From Diaporthe sp. PMI_573 (lineage: Eukaryota > Ascomycota > Sordariomycetes > Diaporthales > Diaporthaceae), in assembly GCA_021399435.1 (NCBI GenBank), contig JAJTUP010000109.1:117980-181979 (forward strand): a stretch of DNA of 64,000 nucleotides, read 5' to 3'. Shown here one piece after another: positions 53,787 to 64,000 of this stretch. The notes beneath the pieces are model-generated. The model was not told the origin of the DNA, searched no databases, and worked only from the letters and a program-made list of their open reading frames with translations. A program made the position numbers and the translations under genes. How positions within the stretch are numbered: the stretch's first letter is position 1; the number at the start of each line of letters is the position of its first letter.

Positions 53787-54152
53787 TTGAAAAAGAGCCC
53801 GGAGAAGTTAACTGCCAGCAGTCCAGCTCAAGGTCAAGCCAGTGAACTCATACGACACATCGAAGCTGTACTTGTTAAGAAGGAGGCCGTAGCAAAGACA
53901 AGAGAACCAAGGCAGAAGTCGTTGAACAAGTCGGCAAACCTCTCAACTATTACAAGTGGCCCTAAATTGTATCTCAACATCCCGGAAGCTACTGTACAAC
54001 AGAATCTCAAGTGCAGTAGGCAGAACAATCTTTTGTTTTTGTATAGACCCGTAACCTCCTCCACGGCCAACAAGAGTATACTCCCTGAATGCATCCCTGA
54101 ATTATTCTCTCTACAGATTCAAATTCTGATTGTTCTCTTTGCAGTTTGTTAA
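53787..54152 (+). CDS. Hypothetical protein fragment
   Basis: A 121-codon frame, extending about 15 codons further upstream (RELKILIEDLKKSPEKL) without an ATG there. The first half is helical and Lys/Glu-rich (SELIRHIEAVLVKKEAVAKT); the second half loses this character. Not recognised; likely a fragment. Confidence 0.3.
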   Translation: MKKSPEKLTASSPAQGQASELIRHIEAVLVKKEAVAKTREPRQKSLNKSANLSTITSGPKLYLNIPEATVQQNLKCSRQNNLLFLYRPVTSSTANKSILPECIPELFSLQIQILIVLFAVC

Positions 54153-54365
54153 AGTAAGTTCCTCGGCGATGTGAGGAATATTTGTGTTGCTAATGTACCC
54201 GCTGTTCTAGTGTAATGCCAATCAGGTTGGGGACAAGCTACCATATTCAATTGCTTACTTAAGCTCTGATTAAAGCCTGTTGGATACCAAAAAGCGCGGG
54301 CAGAATGCGGATTAGAAGGTTTCTAGGATTTCCTACAAAGCCTCACATCTGGTTGCACTTGATAC

Positions 54366-56223
54366 TCAATGGCCACCTTTGAAGATCTCCTGGAGCTCAT
54401 GCTCGCTGATAACTTGCTCCGCCATACTACGATGTTCCATGAGCGTGCTTAGCAAAAGAGCAACTCCTGAGATGCTCGTGAACACCAGGTAGACGCTTTT
54501 TAGCCCAAAAGAATATGCATCTACAATTTGGGACTTAAAAGGGCTGTTGGCGGGCATCTGGTGAAGCTCGGCTACAAAGGCCTCGCTGACCTTCGCAATG
54601 GCGGTATCCAGACCCGCCCGCTCGAGCCGCAAGCTCATGACATTCTGAAAGACACAACTACCAACTCCCACCCCAAGCGACATCCCAAACTGTCGTACGA
54701 ACGCGTACATCGCAGCTACGTCCCCTTGCTCGCCCTGATCGCTCATGGCCTGAGCGGCAAAGTTTTGTGCATTTAGGACAGCACCATGGCCGAGGCCGAG
54801 GATGATAAGTGCAACCACCCACAGCGCAACCGGCGTTTTGTCATTGAATAAGAGCGTAAGGCCGGAGCCGATAGTAGTCAAAGCCCAGCCGATCCAAATC
54901 GGCCTGCGGTAGTTTGCGGTAAGTGTTACCAGTAGACCAGCAAGCATCGAGGCGGGCACAAGTGTAACCATTACAGGTAGTAGAGCGAGCCCGGTATGAA
55001 TAGGGTCATAGAGCTTGACAGATAAAAAGTAGAACGGGACATAGTAAAGCTGTCCATAAATCTGTCGTCGTGTAAGCAGATTGCTTAGCACGTCTAAAAG
55101 GTCATAGGTGGACAGACCACGAATCCTTGAATCGCGCCACAAAGATAGGTGATTCTTGAGCTAGTGCTCCGGAACAAGCTGCGTTGAAGAAATGGACGCC
55201 TTGAATACTTTGATTCGTAGAAAAATGTCGCCACGAAACCGAATATACCGAGACAGAGGGGAACAAGCGTCCCGGGGCTTGTCCAACTAAATTGTATACC
55301 GCCCCACGAAACGGCAATCAGGAACGAGGTGCCTGAGGGGATGAAGAGCAGGGCCCCAACCCAGTCTATGCTGTCGAGCTTTTGGCGTAGCGTAGCGCGA
55401 GGTGGTCTCAATGTTAGGAGACTGGAAATGAGGATCAATCCTGCAGCGCAAAAAGGAAACATGATATAGAAAATCCACCTCCAGGTGGATTTTTGCGCAA
55501 TAATGCCACCGATCACAGGCCCCAAGCAGTTTCCCAGGGCCCAGGCTCCAAGACTAGCATATTGTTAACGTAAATCGCATAATACCAAGATTGAATATAC
55601 TTACACGAAGCCATACCATTTAGGCCTGTGGCGGAGAGGAACAATATCTGTAAATATGACCAAGCTTAAGACCATCACCCCGGCGCCTCCGAGTCCCTGA
55701 AGCACCCTCCCGGCCAGAAGCAGTGAGATGCCATTAGCGAGGCAGCAAAGAATAGTACCAATTGTAAAGAAACCAAGGCAGGCGGTTAGGATTGCCGGCC
55801 GCCCGAAAGCGTTGCTTAGTTGGGCAATAAATGGCATTGTAATAGCGGTAACAAGGAGGTATGCCGTGCCGATCCAGATGCCTTGGGTTGTATTCAACTT
55901 GAGGTCTGTTGCAATAGCCTAGTGATTGTAAGTTAGTAGTGCGTTGTAGATAAGGGAGTAAATAATGTTACATTTAACGAAGTAATGATAATGCAAGCAT
56001 CAAGTGCCACCATGAATGAAATAATAGATAAACTCATCATTATCCCGCGCTGGTGCAGACTAGGCGTCCAGACTAAAAGATAGAGCCTCGCCGCCTCAGT
56101 CGGCGCCAGGAACGGACCTTCCGACATCTGGCTTGAGGAAGCAACAGGACTCGGATCTTGGACTTGGTAGTTGCCCGAAGCCTCGCCGCCGATGGCCGGT
56201 AGTTCATTAACTCGGTTAGACAT
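54366..56223 (-). CDS. MFS multidrug efflux transporter, DHA2-like (14 TM)
   Basis: Four exons join in frame: 56223-55972, 55918-55605, 55553-55118 and 55061-54366, with introns of 53, 50 and 55 bases; 565 residues without a stop. A short cytoplasmic N-terminus is followed by TM1 (MMSLSIISFMVALDACIIIT). The motif C antiporter signature lies in TM5 (LGNCLGPVIGG), motif A-like ALSNAFGRP lies between TM2 and TM3, and later helices include WVVALIILGLGHGAVLNAQN. The protein most likely exports drugs or toxic metabolites across the plasma membrane using the proton gradient. It is intact and heads a group with a regulator, a dehydrogenase and a hydrolase. A fragment of a paralogue lies at 13955-14105. 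Confidence 0.85.
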
Positions 56224-57132
56224 ACTTTAGTGTAGTGTGGCTCTTTTAAGCTGTGGGTGAGATGGATGTGAACCATACAGTATCGAATGGTTTTCTTGTG
56301 GAAAAAAAAAAGGAAAAAGCTTGAGGGATTCCCAGTTTGAAATTTAAATAACAAGGGCTAGTGTTTTACTGTGCTGTGCTGTACTGTACTGAACTGTGCG
56401 TTGTTTAGCTATGTAGATCTTCGCCTGGACCATTACTACATACGTACAGTACAGGAACAGACAGATTGTTTCTCCAAGATCAATCATTCAGTACTGCACT
56501 GTATTGTACAGTATCACATTACAGTACAGTACAGTACACTCAACATGAGTGAACTAGATTGCTCAAGTTTGATATATGTATACAGTACAGTACATATCTG
56601 CTACCCATGAATGAGTGAACACACTCCAGGAAATACTGTGTATTTCGAGAAGTACCTCTAAAGTACAAAACGAATGCTTACCAAGTTACATGCTGAATCG
56701 AAGCAATATAGTACAGAGAATTGATTCTAAAGTTCCTCCGAGAATCGTATTATCCATAAGTACCAGATGCCCCAATCCGTGGAAAGATACCCAGCGAAAG
56801 TTACATTGCGAACTAAGCAAAGGCATCGTACCTTGCAAAATCTGGTATTTGTGATGTATTTTTCATTGCTACTAAGTACAAAGGCCAAGCAGCAAGGAAG
56901 TCTGATGTCGTAGGTTTTGCAGTATCACGCAATATAACCACGTGCTACTTCCAACTTCGTACGCAATCTGGGCAACAAAAAGTGGCGAAGGCGCTAATGC
57001 GGATATGCTAAACTCTTTATTTGCTGACATTGTACATATGTAGGTAGAGGGAAACTAAGCTTGAATATACGGTAAGACCGAGGGGGAAAAAATGAAATAT
57101 TCGTAGATAGATACTCGTCCACATCTTAATCC
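56224..57132. other. Intergenic, TACAGTAC-rich
   Basis: 56365-56600 is dense in TACAGTACAGTAC and CTGTACTG words, the strongest of several such stretches in the window. No gene seen. Confidence 0.6.
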
Positions 57133-57633
57133 TTAGGGCCTGGGGGGTTGATTAGCCATCCTGCTGTACGGTCCGTTTGTCTTTCCCACAAGCCTTTCGT
57201 TGATTATATACTCCTTGGCATCAGGGGGGAAGCGCTGCAGCAGGTTCAGGCACTGCTGAGCTTGGTTCTCCGACATGTAGTAGTGGTCGTCTTCAGCCTT
57301 GCAAGTCCCGGCGAGAGCGACAACCAGTTTCTCCTCCTCATCTAGAGGGAAGACCTTCATGGCGTGGCGCCATATGCTCCCCGGACGGGGCACGAGGTAA
57401 TCCAACGTGTGATCGAGGCAGCCTTCTTCTTTATACGTGTGTCGGTCGATGTTAAGCGTGGCCATGGTCGACTTGCCGTACCTTTTCGTCTCGGGGAGGC
57501 GGAATTTGGCGATAGGAGCGTCGAAGATTCGCCGCTCGTGGAAGAGCCCGCGATACGACGCAGTAAGCTCGATACTATCATTGTCATGTTTGTATGCGAG
57601 GTTGACTGTTGAACCTGCAAGAAGCAACAGCAA
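57133..57633 (-). CDS. Hypothetical protein, 5' exon not resolved
   Basis: A 166-codon minus frame with no ATG at its start. A splice-acceptor-like TTCTTGCAG lies at about 57618, so this is probably the last exon of a gene starting further right, possibly sharing the upstream region with the regulator at 57742. The sequence is ordinary and soluble (SIELTASYRGLFHERRIFDA; YLVPRPGSIWRHAMKVFPLD; SENQAQQCLNLLQRFPPDAK). No domain recognised. Confidence 0.4.
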   Translation of the reverse strand: MLLLLAGSTVNLAYKHDNDSIELTASYRGLFHERRIFDAPIAKFRLPETKRYGKSTMATLNIDRHTYKEEGCLDHTLDYLVPRPGSIWRHAMKVFPLDEEEKLVVALAGTCKAEDDHYYMSENQAQQCLNLLQRFPPDAKEYIINERLVGKTNGPYSRMANQPPRP

Positions 57634-57741
57634 AGAAGAAGCCCAAGAATAATTCTTTTAGTATTCGAGCGAATCCTGATACCACCTTAGAAGCCTTGCT
57701 TCGTGAGTTACTAACCCGCTACATCTTCAACCAACGGCGCT

Positions 57742-60050
57742 ATGGACGAAAATCAGCTTAGGTCAGCTTCCTCGCCTTCCACACCGCATCCAGAGAAACA
57801 GGTCTTTGACGCGATGAATGATGACAACGCTTCGTCTGGCTCCCTGTTCAAGGTTGAAAGAGTCGCACTTGGCCCTCGAGAGATCCAAGATCAAGACTTG
57901 GCTGTAAAAGCCGATCATAATTTGCAAGGTCTCCTTTCCTCCGATTTCCCGCCTTGGTCCTCACTACCCTCGGGAACTGCAAATCTCGACTGGACCTCAG
58001 GGCTATGTCAATTCCCGCCTTACCTTCCGCGTATCCAGGAGCCTGATGAATCCAACCTTAATGCAACGTACGCAGCTGGCCTCTGCCTGCCAGCGCAATC
58101 CTTTATGCCCTGTGATTGGGACTTCAACCCTGAACACAGCTTTTTTCACTTCGCACCAAATAGCATACCTTTTGGGGGTATAAATACAGATGGTCAAAGT
58201 TATTGGCCATCAGACATGTCAGAAACAGATTGGTTGGAGACGGAATTGCAAAGCACGGGTGAGTCTCTTTTTTCCTCCTCGTTTCTGTCATATCTCATGC
58301 ACCAAAGTGCCAGATGCATTCAACTTGTAAACTCGCCTAGAATTGCGAAGGAATAAGGATCATCCTGCTGATTTGTCCTCAATCAAACTCAGAAACTCCG
58401 AACACAGAGATGAACCCGGCGGCCATAGTAGCGGAGTGCAACTTGCGTCACGAAGACTTGGAAGATTGGGGGGTGCAAATGCAGCGGCCTTGGGTTGATT
58501 TCCAACGCGAGGTCATCCTTGGCCCGTTTTCTCAGCTTGCGCCCGAACTGTCACCGGAGGACGCCAGCGCACATTTGCCGATGTTTGACAAAGAGCAAAT
58601 GTCGTATCAGCTCGCAGGCCGGGCAACAGGCATGAGGGGCGCGGTGTGCTTAACACATGGACCAAACAGTCTCCTATGCGTGCCTGGGAGGGCGCCGATT
58701 CTCCAGCACAGCCTTCTTTCAATGTACGCTCAACTCATCATAGCCAAGACGGTCAATGAGCCTGATTCCGAAAAACCGAAGAAAATCTTGGAGATCATTG
58801 TTCGGATGGTTCCACAAGCCACCAAGCACGAAGAGCAAATCTCCTATAACGACACAGCTAATAGGGTCTCGCAACTTCAATCGCAGATCCTAAAAGACGG
58901 CGAAGTCGGCGAGAGTCAAGAAGAAGAGCTCGCAAAGTTGATTGGATGCGCGATTTTCAGCAGGAGCAATGACGATACAACAGAGGATGTGAAGTTTAGG
59001 CAGGCAACGAGTCGTGCGGCTGAGAATTTCAGGATCGACATCAAGGATCTTTTGGAAGATGGCACAACGCTTGGTTCCAAAGAACGGGAATTGTTCGTGG
59101 CCTCACCGGTAATGGAAGCCAAATTTGCCCTTCCCTCGAGCAACAAAGCGTAGCAGGCAAGTGAGTCCGACTGGCAGCCGCCAAGGCAGATCCTACACAA
59201 CGACGACGCCTTGAAGGAAACCTTCGCCGGCCGGCCACCCAAGCATCCCGTAAGCGAGTTCGGCCTCGTTACCCTCGTGTCAACAGTTCTCTACCGCATC
59301 TGCGCCTTAGAGGTGCTGACGAGCCCAGACCTGGCGGACCTGTACTCCAGCTTCGGTGAGCGCATGGGCCGCTGCGTCCAGGCGCTCGACGACATGGTCC
59401 AGCGCCGCATGGGCGACGCAGCCTGGGGCGTGCCCCCGGACCCTATTATGCAGAGCGCAAAGTCCCTCCTGAATTCGGCCTTCTACCACCTCTACGCAAG
59501 CATCCCCCTGGCCGTCATGAAGAAGATGCTCTGGTCCCCTGCCGCCTTGGGAGGCAACCCGCACGAGGCCGCGGCACCGCTCAGCGGGGCGGCCTCTCCT
59601 GGCCTTTACAAGGCCCTGATCCGCGCGGCGGACCAGCTGCGCTTCGATTGCCGGCTGGGTCCCAAGTATTTACGGGCGATGGGGCCGTTGCAATATGGGC
59701 CGGAGTCCGCCATCGGGCCTTACGAGGGTGGTAAGTGACCCCTGTTTCCTATTTAAGAAACCATTCCTCCAGTCTTGCTGCTCTCGGCCGTCTGGTTCAA
59801 TTGTTGCGATGCGGACGGCTTGGTATATTGATGGGTTAATCCAGGCCTTCTCCTGTTTTGGTACCTTGAGTTCGCCCATGCACGCCTTCCGCAGGCCGAG
59901 TCGCGTGACACGCTCAGCGCACTTATAGATGAGGGCCTGCTGGAGGTTGAAGACCTAAGTCTGCAAATGCACGGCCGGCCGCAGTCGTTGCCGCTCGCTG
60001 TTACAGCTGAACTACTTTCGGACAATACTGTGTGGAAATGTAAGATCTGA
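57742..60050 (+). pseudogene. Fungal_trans-type transcription factor, decayed, lacking its DNA-binding finger
   Basis: Exon 57742-58258 joins 58393 onward (intron 58259-58392). The second exon reads ECNLRHEDLEDWGVQMQRPW and EIIVRMVPQ, then meets an in-frame TAG at 59151, beyond which the same frame continues with HNDDALKETFAGRPPKHPVS, EFGLVTLVSTVLYRICALEV, the middle homology region of fungal C2H2/fungal_trans regulators. After an intron from about 59733, AMRTAWYIDGLIQ is followed in another frame by GLLLFWYLEFAHARLPQAES, so a small deletion near 59850 shifts the frame. No zinc finger is seen at the N-terminus. The nonsense codon lies in CAG-rich context and could be a single C-to-T change; a 36-base intron could also remove it. 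Confidence 0.6.
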
Positions 60051-60441
60051 AAAAGTGTCCTGCCCGCTGACCCGAGGGAACTTTTGAGCCCAAAACCCCG
60101 GCTGACTGACTGTCTCCATTAGGGCCCTCTACCGTGTCTCAAAAAATGAACTACTTGATCAATAGCTTGAAGGCAACATGAGCTAAATATATTCCTAGAC
60201 ACAAGTCTGGGCTCAAGATGCGCGAACGGGGAAATTAGGGATTTGAGTGCACATACATAATCACTTCCGGTCCATAGCCCAATCGTATCACAGGTCACTG
60301 CCCGAGGTTGGACAGGACAATAGCGCCTAGGTAGGCATGGTTGCGATACAGCTGAGCCTTCAGACACTCTATCACGAACATCGCGCACAGCGCTCCATAA
60401 AGTTAAGAGAGACCGAGGTTGCAACTTGTTAATGGGTGGTA
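60051..60441. other. Intergenic between regulator and dehydrogenase, no gene seen
   Basis: Convergent 3' flanks; only an overlapping minus frame (60119-60496) without motifs. Confidence 0.5.
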
Positions 60442-61592
60442 TCAAAGTTGCTCCCATGTATTGGGAGCAATGTCCGTATAGACACGGAATCCGCAACTCT
60501 TAGCCTTCTCAAATGCTTCGTGATGGTCTTTCAAGCCATAAACATCATGTATCGAGCCTCCTCTCTTACCCCACTTGAGCAGACCTGACTCGACCATCTT
60601 GATAGTCTGCTCAAGCCCTCCCCGGCCGACAATGACCTTGCCAATTATTCGGATATTCTTGTGCATAACCAGCGTATAAGGGACATTGATGTGCCCGGAC
60701 GGCGCACCGCTCAGGACCACCCTCCCCTCAGGCCGCACAGTCCGGATAGCAGCGGAGAAGAAGGGCGAGCCTTCCAGGGCCGACGGCGCCCAATCATTAT
60801 ACACCTCAACACCGCGCCCCTGGGGACTGGCGCTCATAATGGCGGCAGCATCAGCAGCGTCCTCGCCGGTCATGACGACGTAGCTGAAGCGCTCGTGGTG
60901 GCCCAGCTTCCGCGCGAGGCCCTCGAGCAGCTTCCCGTTGCGCCCGATCGCGATGACGTTGGCGCCCAGGGCCAGCGCCATATCGGACGTGATGCCGCCG
61001 TACGTCCCCGTCGCGGGCCCTACGAGGACTGTCTCTCCCGCCCGCAGCCCCGCGGCCTCGCACAGCGAACCGGCTGCCATGCCGTAGAAGGAGATCTCGT
61101 GCAGGTCGGCCGGCGTGTACCCCAGCTGCCCGCACAGCCTTCCCTCGTCGAGGACGAAAATGTTCTCCAGGGGAACCTTTTGGTACTGCTGCAGCGCGCC
61201 GTCGCGCCACTCACCCTGCATGAGCGCCCTGCCTCTAGGGCCTTCACCGCCGTGGTGGCCCTGGATGATGCTCACCTCCGGGTCGTCGCGGGCGGACACG
61301 GGAGCGGGGACGAAGACCAGGTCGCCCGGCTTGGCGGTTACTGCGTCCGGCCCGACGGCGTGGATCCGGCCCACGGCGCTGGGGTGCGGGACCAGGGGCA
61401 GGTGGAGGTTGAATACGGTCAGCTTGGCGGTGTGGATCCCTTCCGCGTAGGGGAATAGCACCGTGTTGAGGACCTTGATCACAGCTGACCGGGGGTGGCG
61501 GTGGGCACTGGGAGGTCGACGAGCTCGAGGGCCTTGTCGAAGGAGGAGAGCCAGAGGGCGCGGTTTATGGGTGGGGTTATGGGAGAGTCCAT
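60442..61592 (-). pseudogene. MDR-family zinc-type alcohol dehydrogenase, frameshifted near the start
   Basis: From ATG 61592 the frame reads MDSPITPPINRALWLSSFDK, ALELVDLPVPTATPG and then meets a stop; one base earlier in phase the rest continues SAVIKVLNTVLFPYAEGIHT to the end at 60442. A one-base loss near 61490 explains this, so the gene is broken or the base is a sequencing error. The body shows the medium-chain dehydrogenase plan: catalytic-domain GDLVFVPAPVSARDD, the Rossmann nucleotide-binding loop LVGPATGTYGGITSDMALAL, then VVLSGAPSGHINVPYTLVMH. Zinc-ligand cysteines of classical ADHs are not evident. It would reduce or oxidise a carbonyl/alcohol with NAD(P)(H). Confidence 0.7.
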
Positions 61593-62330
61593 TTTGGGGA
61601 GAATCCGATCGTGACAGAGCAATTCGTAGTACATAGAACATCATCCTCTAGCATAGAATCGCATCCGTATGGTAGGGCGCGCCTGCAGACATATCACGTT
61701 TTCTTTCTTGTCCTGCCATGTCCATCACTATGTGGGGTGAAACCCACCAGCATCTACACTGGCAATTCGTTCCCAGTCGGGATCTGGGTGGCATTGTGCA
61801 CGAAATTCAATGATGTCCCATCTCTAACCACATGCCGATGATGGCACTTACACGTGCGAACATGTGTGCGTCAGGCTTGAACAGAGGCCCAAAGTAACAT
61901 CCCGTAAAATGGACCCTGGCCACCACTCCTGGAAATGTTCCGCGGGTGCTTCCGACAAAAGCTTGATTTCGGTGGAGATCGATGCGCCCCGCGGGGACTT
62001 TAGGTTTGGAGTTTACGGATTTATGGATAGCAAAGCCGCCGCCAAAACTTTATACTTACCTGCTTGTCTTCACAACGGATTTAAGTCGCCGGGCCCGTAA
62101 ATGGACCCGATTGTGTCTACGCGAATTCCAGTGAATCGATCTTGTAGACAACATGCTGTTTCAAGAGCTCCAAATACGATGTGTCAGCCGTAGTAATGCA
62201 CCTCTCCACCGTTTTGATTCGAACTAACAATTCACTGCCAACTCGCAAACCCAAACATCGTGGCCTGGATGCTCCCAGTGCCTAACTCCACGAGCACCAT
62301 CCCGGGCTTGATACCCACAACACCCCCAAC
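61593..62330. other. Divergent intergenic region between dehydrogenase and hydrolase
   Basis: About 740 bases with no supported gene; the two neighbours start on either side and may share regulatory sequence. Confidence 0.5.
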
Positions 62331-63293
62331 ATGCCGTGCGTAGACTGTTACAGGGGCCACGACCATCACGGGCCGGTCAATGGCATCGAGACCAAACTCC
62401 ACGGCCACGATGTATACATCGCAGAGCCGGATAGGCAGACGGGTACTGCGCGGCGAGGACTTATCGTCGTTCTTTCCGACGCATTCGGATGGAATACGAC
62501 CAACCTGAGGAGGCTCTGCGATTCTTATGCTAGGCGGACGGGTTGCAAGGTGTATCTGCCGGATTTCATGTATGGTGGGTTCCAGTCCAAATTTCAAATC
62601 TCACTATCAACTCTAGAGGATTGGAACAGTTTGCTGAAAACCGTAGGGACTGCTGCGCGTCCTTCGACGAAGTCACTTATTGATAGGATCCTTGGTGAAC
62701 GTGGATTTTGGGGATGGCTAGTCAAACCGTAAGTCACATACATGATGATTTTACGAAGTCGTTTCCTGATGTCTTGAACCAGCTGGCTCGTCCTGAAGGC
62801 CGCTCTGGTGCTTGTGCCATTCAGCTTTCGGAACAGCCCTCCCAAGCGTTACCCAGCTATACGGAAGTGGATGGATGACTTGCGCTGCAGCGGAGGGGCC
62901 GATCAGAAAGTCGGAGTGGTGGGCTTCTGCTGGGGTGGATATGGAGCTACAAAGCTCGCCCATGGTGAGACTGCAAGAAACGGGAAGCACCTCGTCGACG
63001 CGGCCTATACCGCTCATCCGAGCGAGCTCGAGGTCCCCAAGGACTTCGAGGATATCAAGATCCCCTACTGTATGGTGATCGGGGATAATGACATGGCAAT
63101 GTCCTTGAAGAAGGTGCAGCAGGTGGCCGAGATTCTCGACGCAAAAAAAGAGGTTGACACGGAGGTTGTGATCATACCCAAAGCAAAGCATGGGTTTGCC
63201 GTCAGAGCCAGCCCCGACGATAAGGTCGAAAGGGAACTGGCTGACCAAGCCGAGGATCAAATGGTCAAGTGGTTTGCCAGATACGTGAACTAG
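62331..63293 (+). CDS. Dienelactone hydrolase family protein
   Basis: The start MPCVDCYRGHDHHGPVNGIE at ATG 62331 is typical of fungal members. Intron 62729-62782 (GTAAGT...AACCAG) is clear; a second possible intron at 62575-62616 is 42 bases and in frame, so the product is 302 or 288 residues. Alpha/beta-hydrolase landmarks: IVVLSDAFGWNTTNLRRLCD; nucleophile Cys in VGVVGFCWGGYG; Asp region CMVIGDNDMAM; His in KAKHGFAVRAS. These make the Cys-Asp-His triad of dienelactone hydrolases, which open lactone rings or cleave related esters. Intact; probably cytosolic. It is transcribed away from the dehydrogenase. Confidence 0.8.
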
Positions 63294-64000
63294 GCAGTAG
63301 AAAGTGTGCGTGTTCATGGGCATGGTGGTGCATGATTAGCAAACGCCTCTCGTGAGTTGGGATGATGTACCTATTTAAGTACGTAGGTATCTAGGCTTAG
63401 CCAGAGTTAAGTACTGGCCCGCTTGTAAATATGTGCAACATAGCGTTCACCCGCCCATTCACTGCAGCAAGTCACTAAACTGTGTTTCCGGTAATATTTA
63501 AGCGTAGAGTTCGCAGCTTACCCACTACCTTTCCTTTCTTCTTCCACAGCCCGCAATGCACCCACTGATTGCCCATTGCACTGCTCACAGAGTGGCCAAT
63601 GCCTGCTACGGAGTACTTCGGGAGACAGGCATCAGCGATGTACTCTGCGTCGTCCTGGAGGCAGAGTTGGATCTGAATTTCTCGCTGCGCCCAACTGTAG
63701 AGCACTTTTATTGGAGGCGCTGAGTGTCACCTGAACAAAATTGATTGGTCGTGCTGAGGAATAGATTCCTTCAATGGACATGATAGACAGCGTTAGGTCG
63801 GACGGGCAACTTACATGAACCGGCGCCACTACGGCTGGCAACAGTCCCAGATTACTTGAGTAGGAAGCAAGACAAAGCCCGATATTATGACACAAACCTC
63901 ACCTTATCCGACCTGATGCGAAATCGTGAAACCAGCGAGGATCTATGAATATTGAAACTTTGAATCTGTTGGAATGTCTGCGATCCTGGGACAGGAGCGC
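63294..64000. other. Intergenic to the window end, no gene seen
   Basis: Small minus frames at 63475-63705 and 63632-63895 have no motif. TACGGAGTAC, a short palindrome common in some ascomycete intergenic regions, occurs near 63608. Confidence 0.5.

Overview
The window is nuclear DNA of a filamentous ascomycete, most likely a sordariomycete or hypocrealean fungus. Three things point there: short GT...AG introns of about 40-60 nt with CTAAC-type branch sites; fungus-specific families (2EXR, DUF3435 tyrosine recombinase, copper fist, NACHT/ankyrin remnants, fungal_trans regulator); and a mobile-element load typical of fungi (Tad-like LINE, Helitron, hAT, pogo/Fot, piggyBac-like). I see no rRNA, tRNA, CRISPR array or bacterial signal. 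Gene density is low and many genes are broken, so this looks like an accessory, transposon-rich compartment rather than core chromosome.

Layout. 1-4500: LINE with the end of ORF1 and an intact ORF2, inserted into a BAH-domain gene (4501-4942, minus). 6236-11450: decayed Helitron copy A with an intact MYND-finger gene in front of a broken Rep region; the helicase end is missing. 12.9-14.5 kb: 2EXR gene, a scrap of an MFS transporter, and a piggyBac-like zinc-finger tail. 15.2-15.5 kb: palindromic minisatellite. 16.4-18.8 kb (minus): intact three-exon DUF3435 tyrosine recombinase, the family that includes Starship captains. 19.4 kb: SnoaL/NTF2-like gene. 20.2-23.0 kb (minus): mosaic of ankyrin, ferric-reductase, NACHT-associated and kinase-like fragments. 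23.9-25.5 kb: TPR-2EXR gene with a long GAA/GAG array. 26.5-33.5 kb: sparse, AT-rich, with transposon scraps, a candidate cysteine-rich secreted protein, a C2H2/copper-fist hybrid and two hypothetical genes. 33.6-36.9 kb (minus): Helitron copy B, which keeps the helicase end that A lacks and lacks the Rep middle that A keeps. 37.5-43.99 kb: conserved hypothetical gene, hAT remnant, possible PD-(D/E)XK-like gene, a divergent pair of a gasdermin-like fragment and a protease/STAND-type N-terminal domain, and a double-chromodomain gene. 44.2-46.4 kb: pogo-like and LINE fragments. 47-53 kb: unknown repeated gene family, a hypothetical gene, and a kinase-fold gene whose 5' end lies in LINE sequence. 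54.4-63.3 kb: five-gene group with intact MFS efflux transporter, hypothetical gene, broken fungal_trans regulator, frameshifted MDR dehydrogenase, and dienelactone hydrolase.

How the genes relate. The last block resembles a small detoxification or catabolic cluster (transporter, regulator, oxidoreductase, hydrolase) that is decaying. The recombinase with nearby ferric-reductase and NLR fragments recalls the usual gene content of Starship elements, although no element ends could be proved. The gasdermin-like and protease-type N-terminal genes recall fungal allorecognition cell-death loci. All function calls were made by reading motifs; no database search was run.
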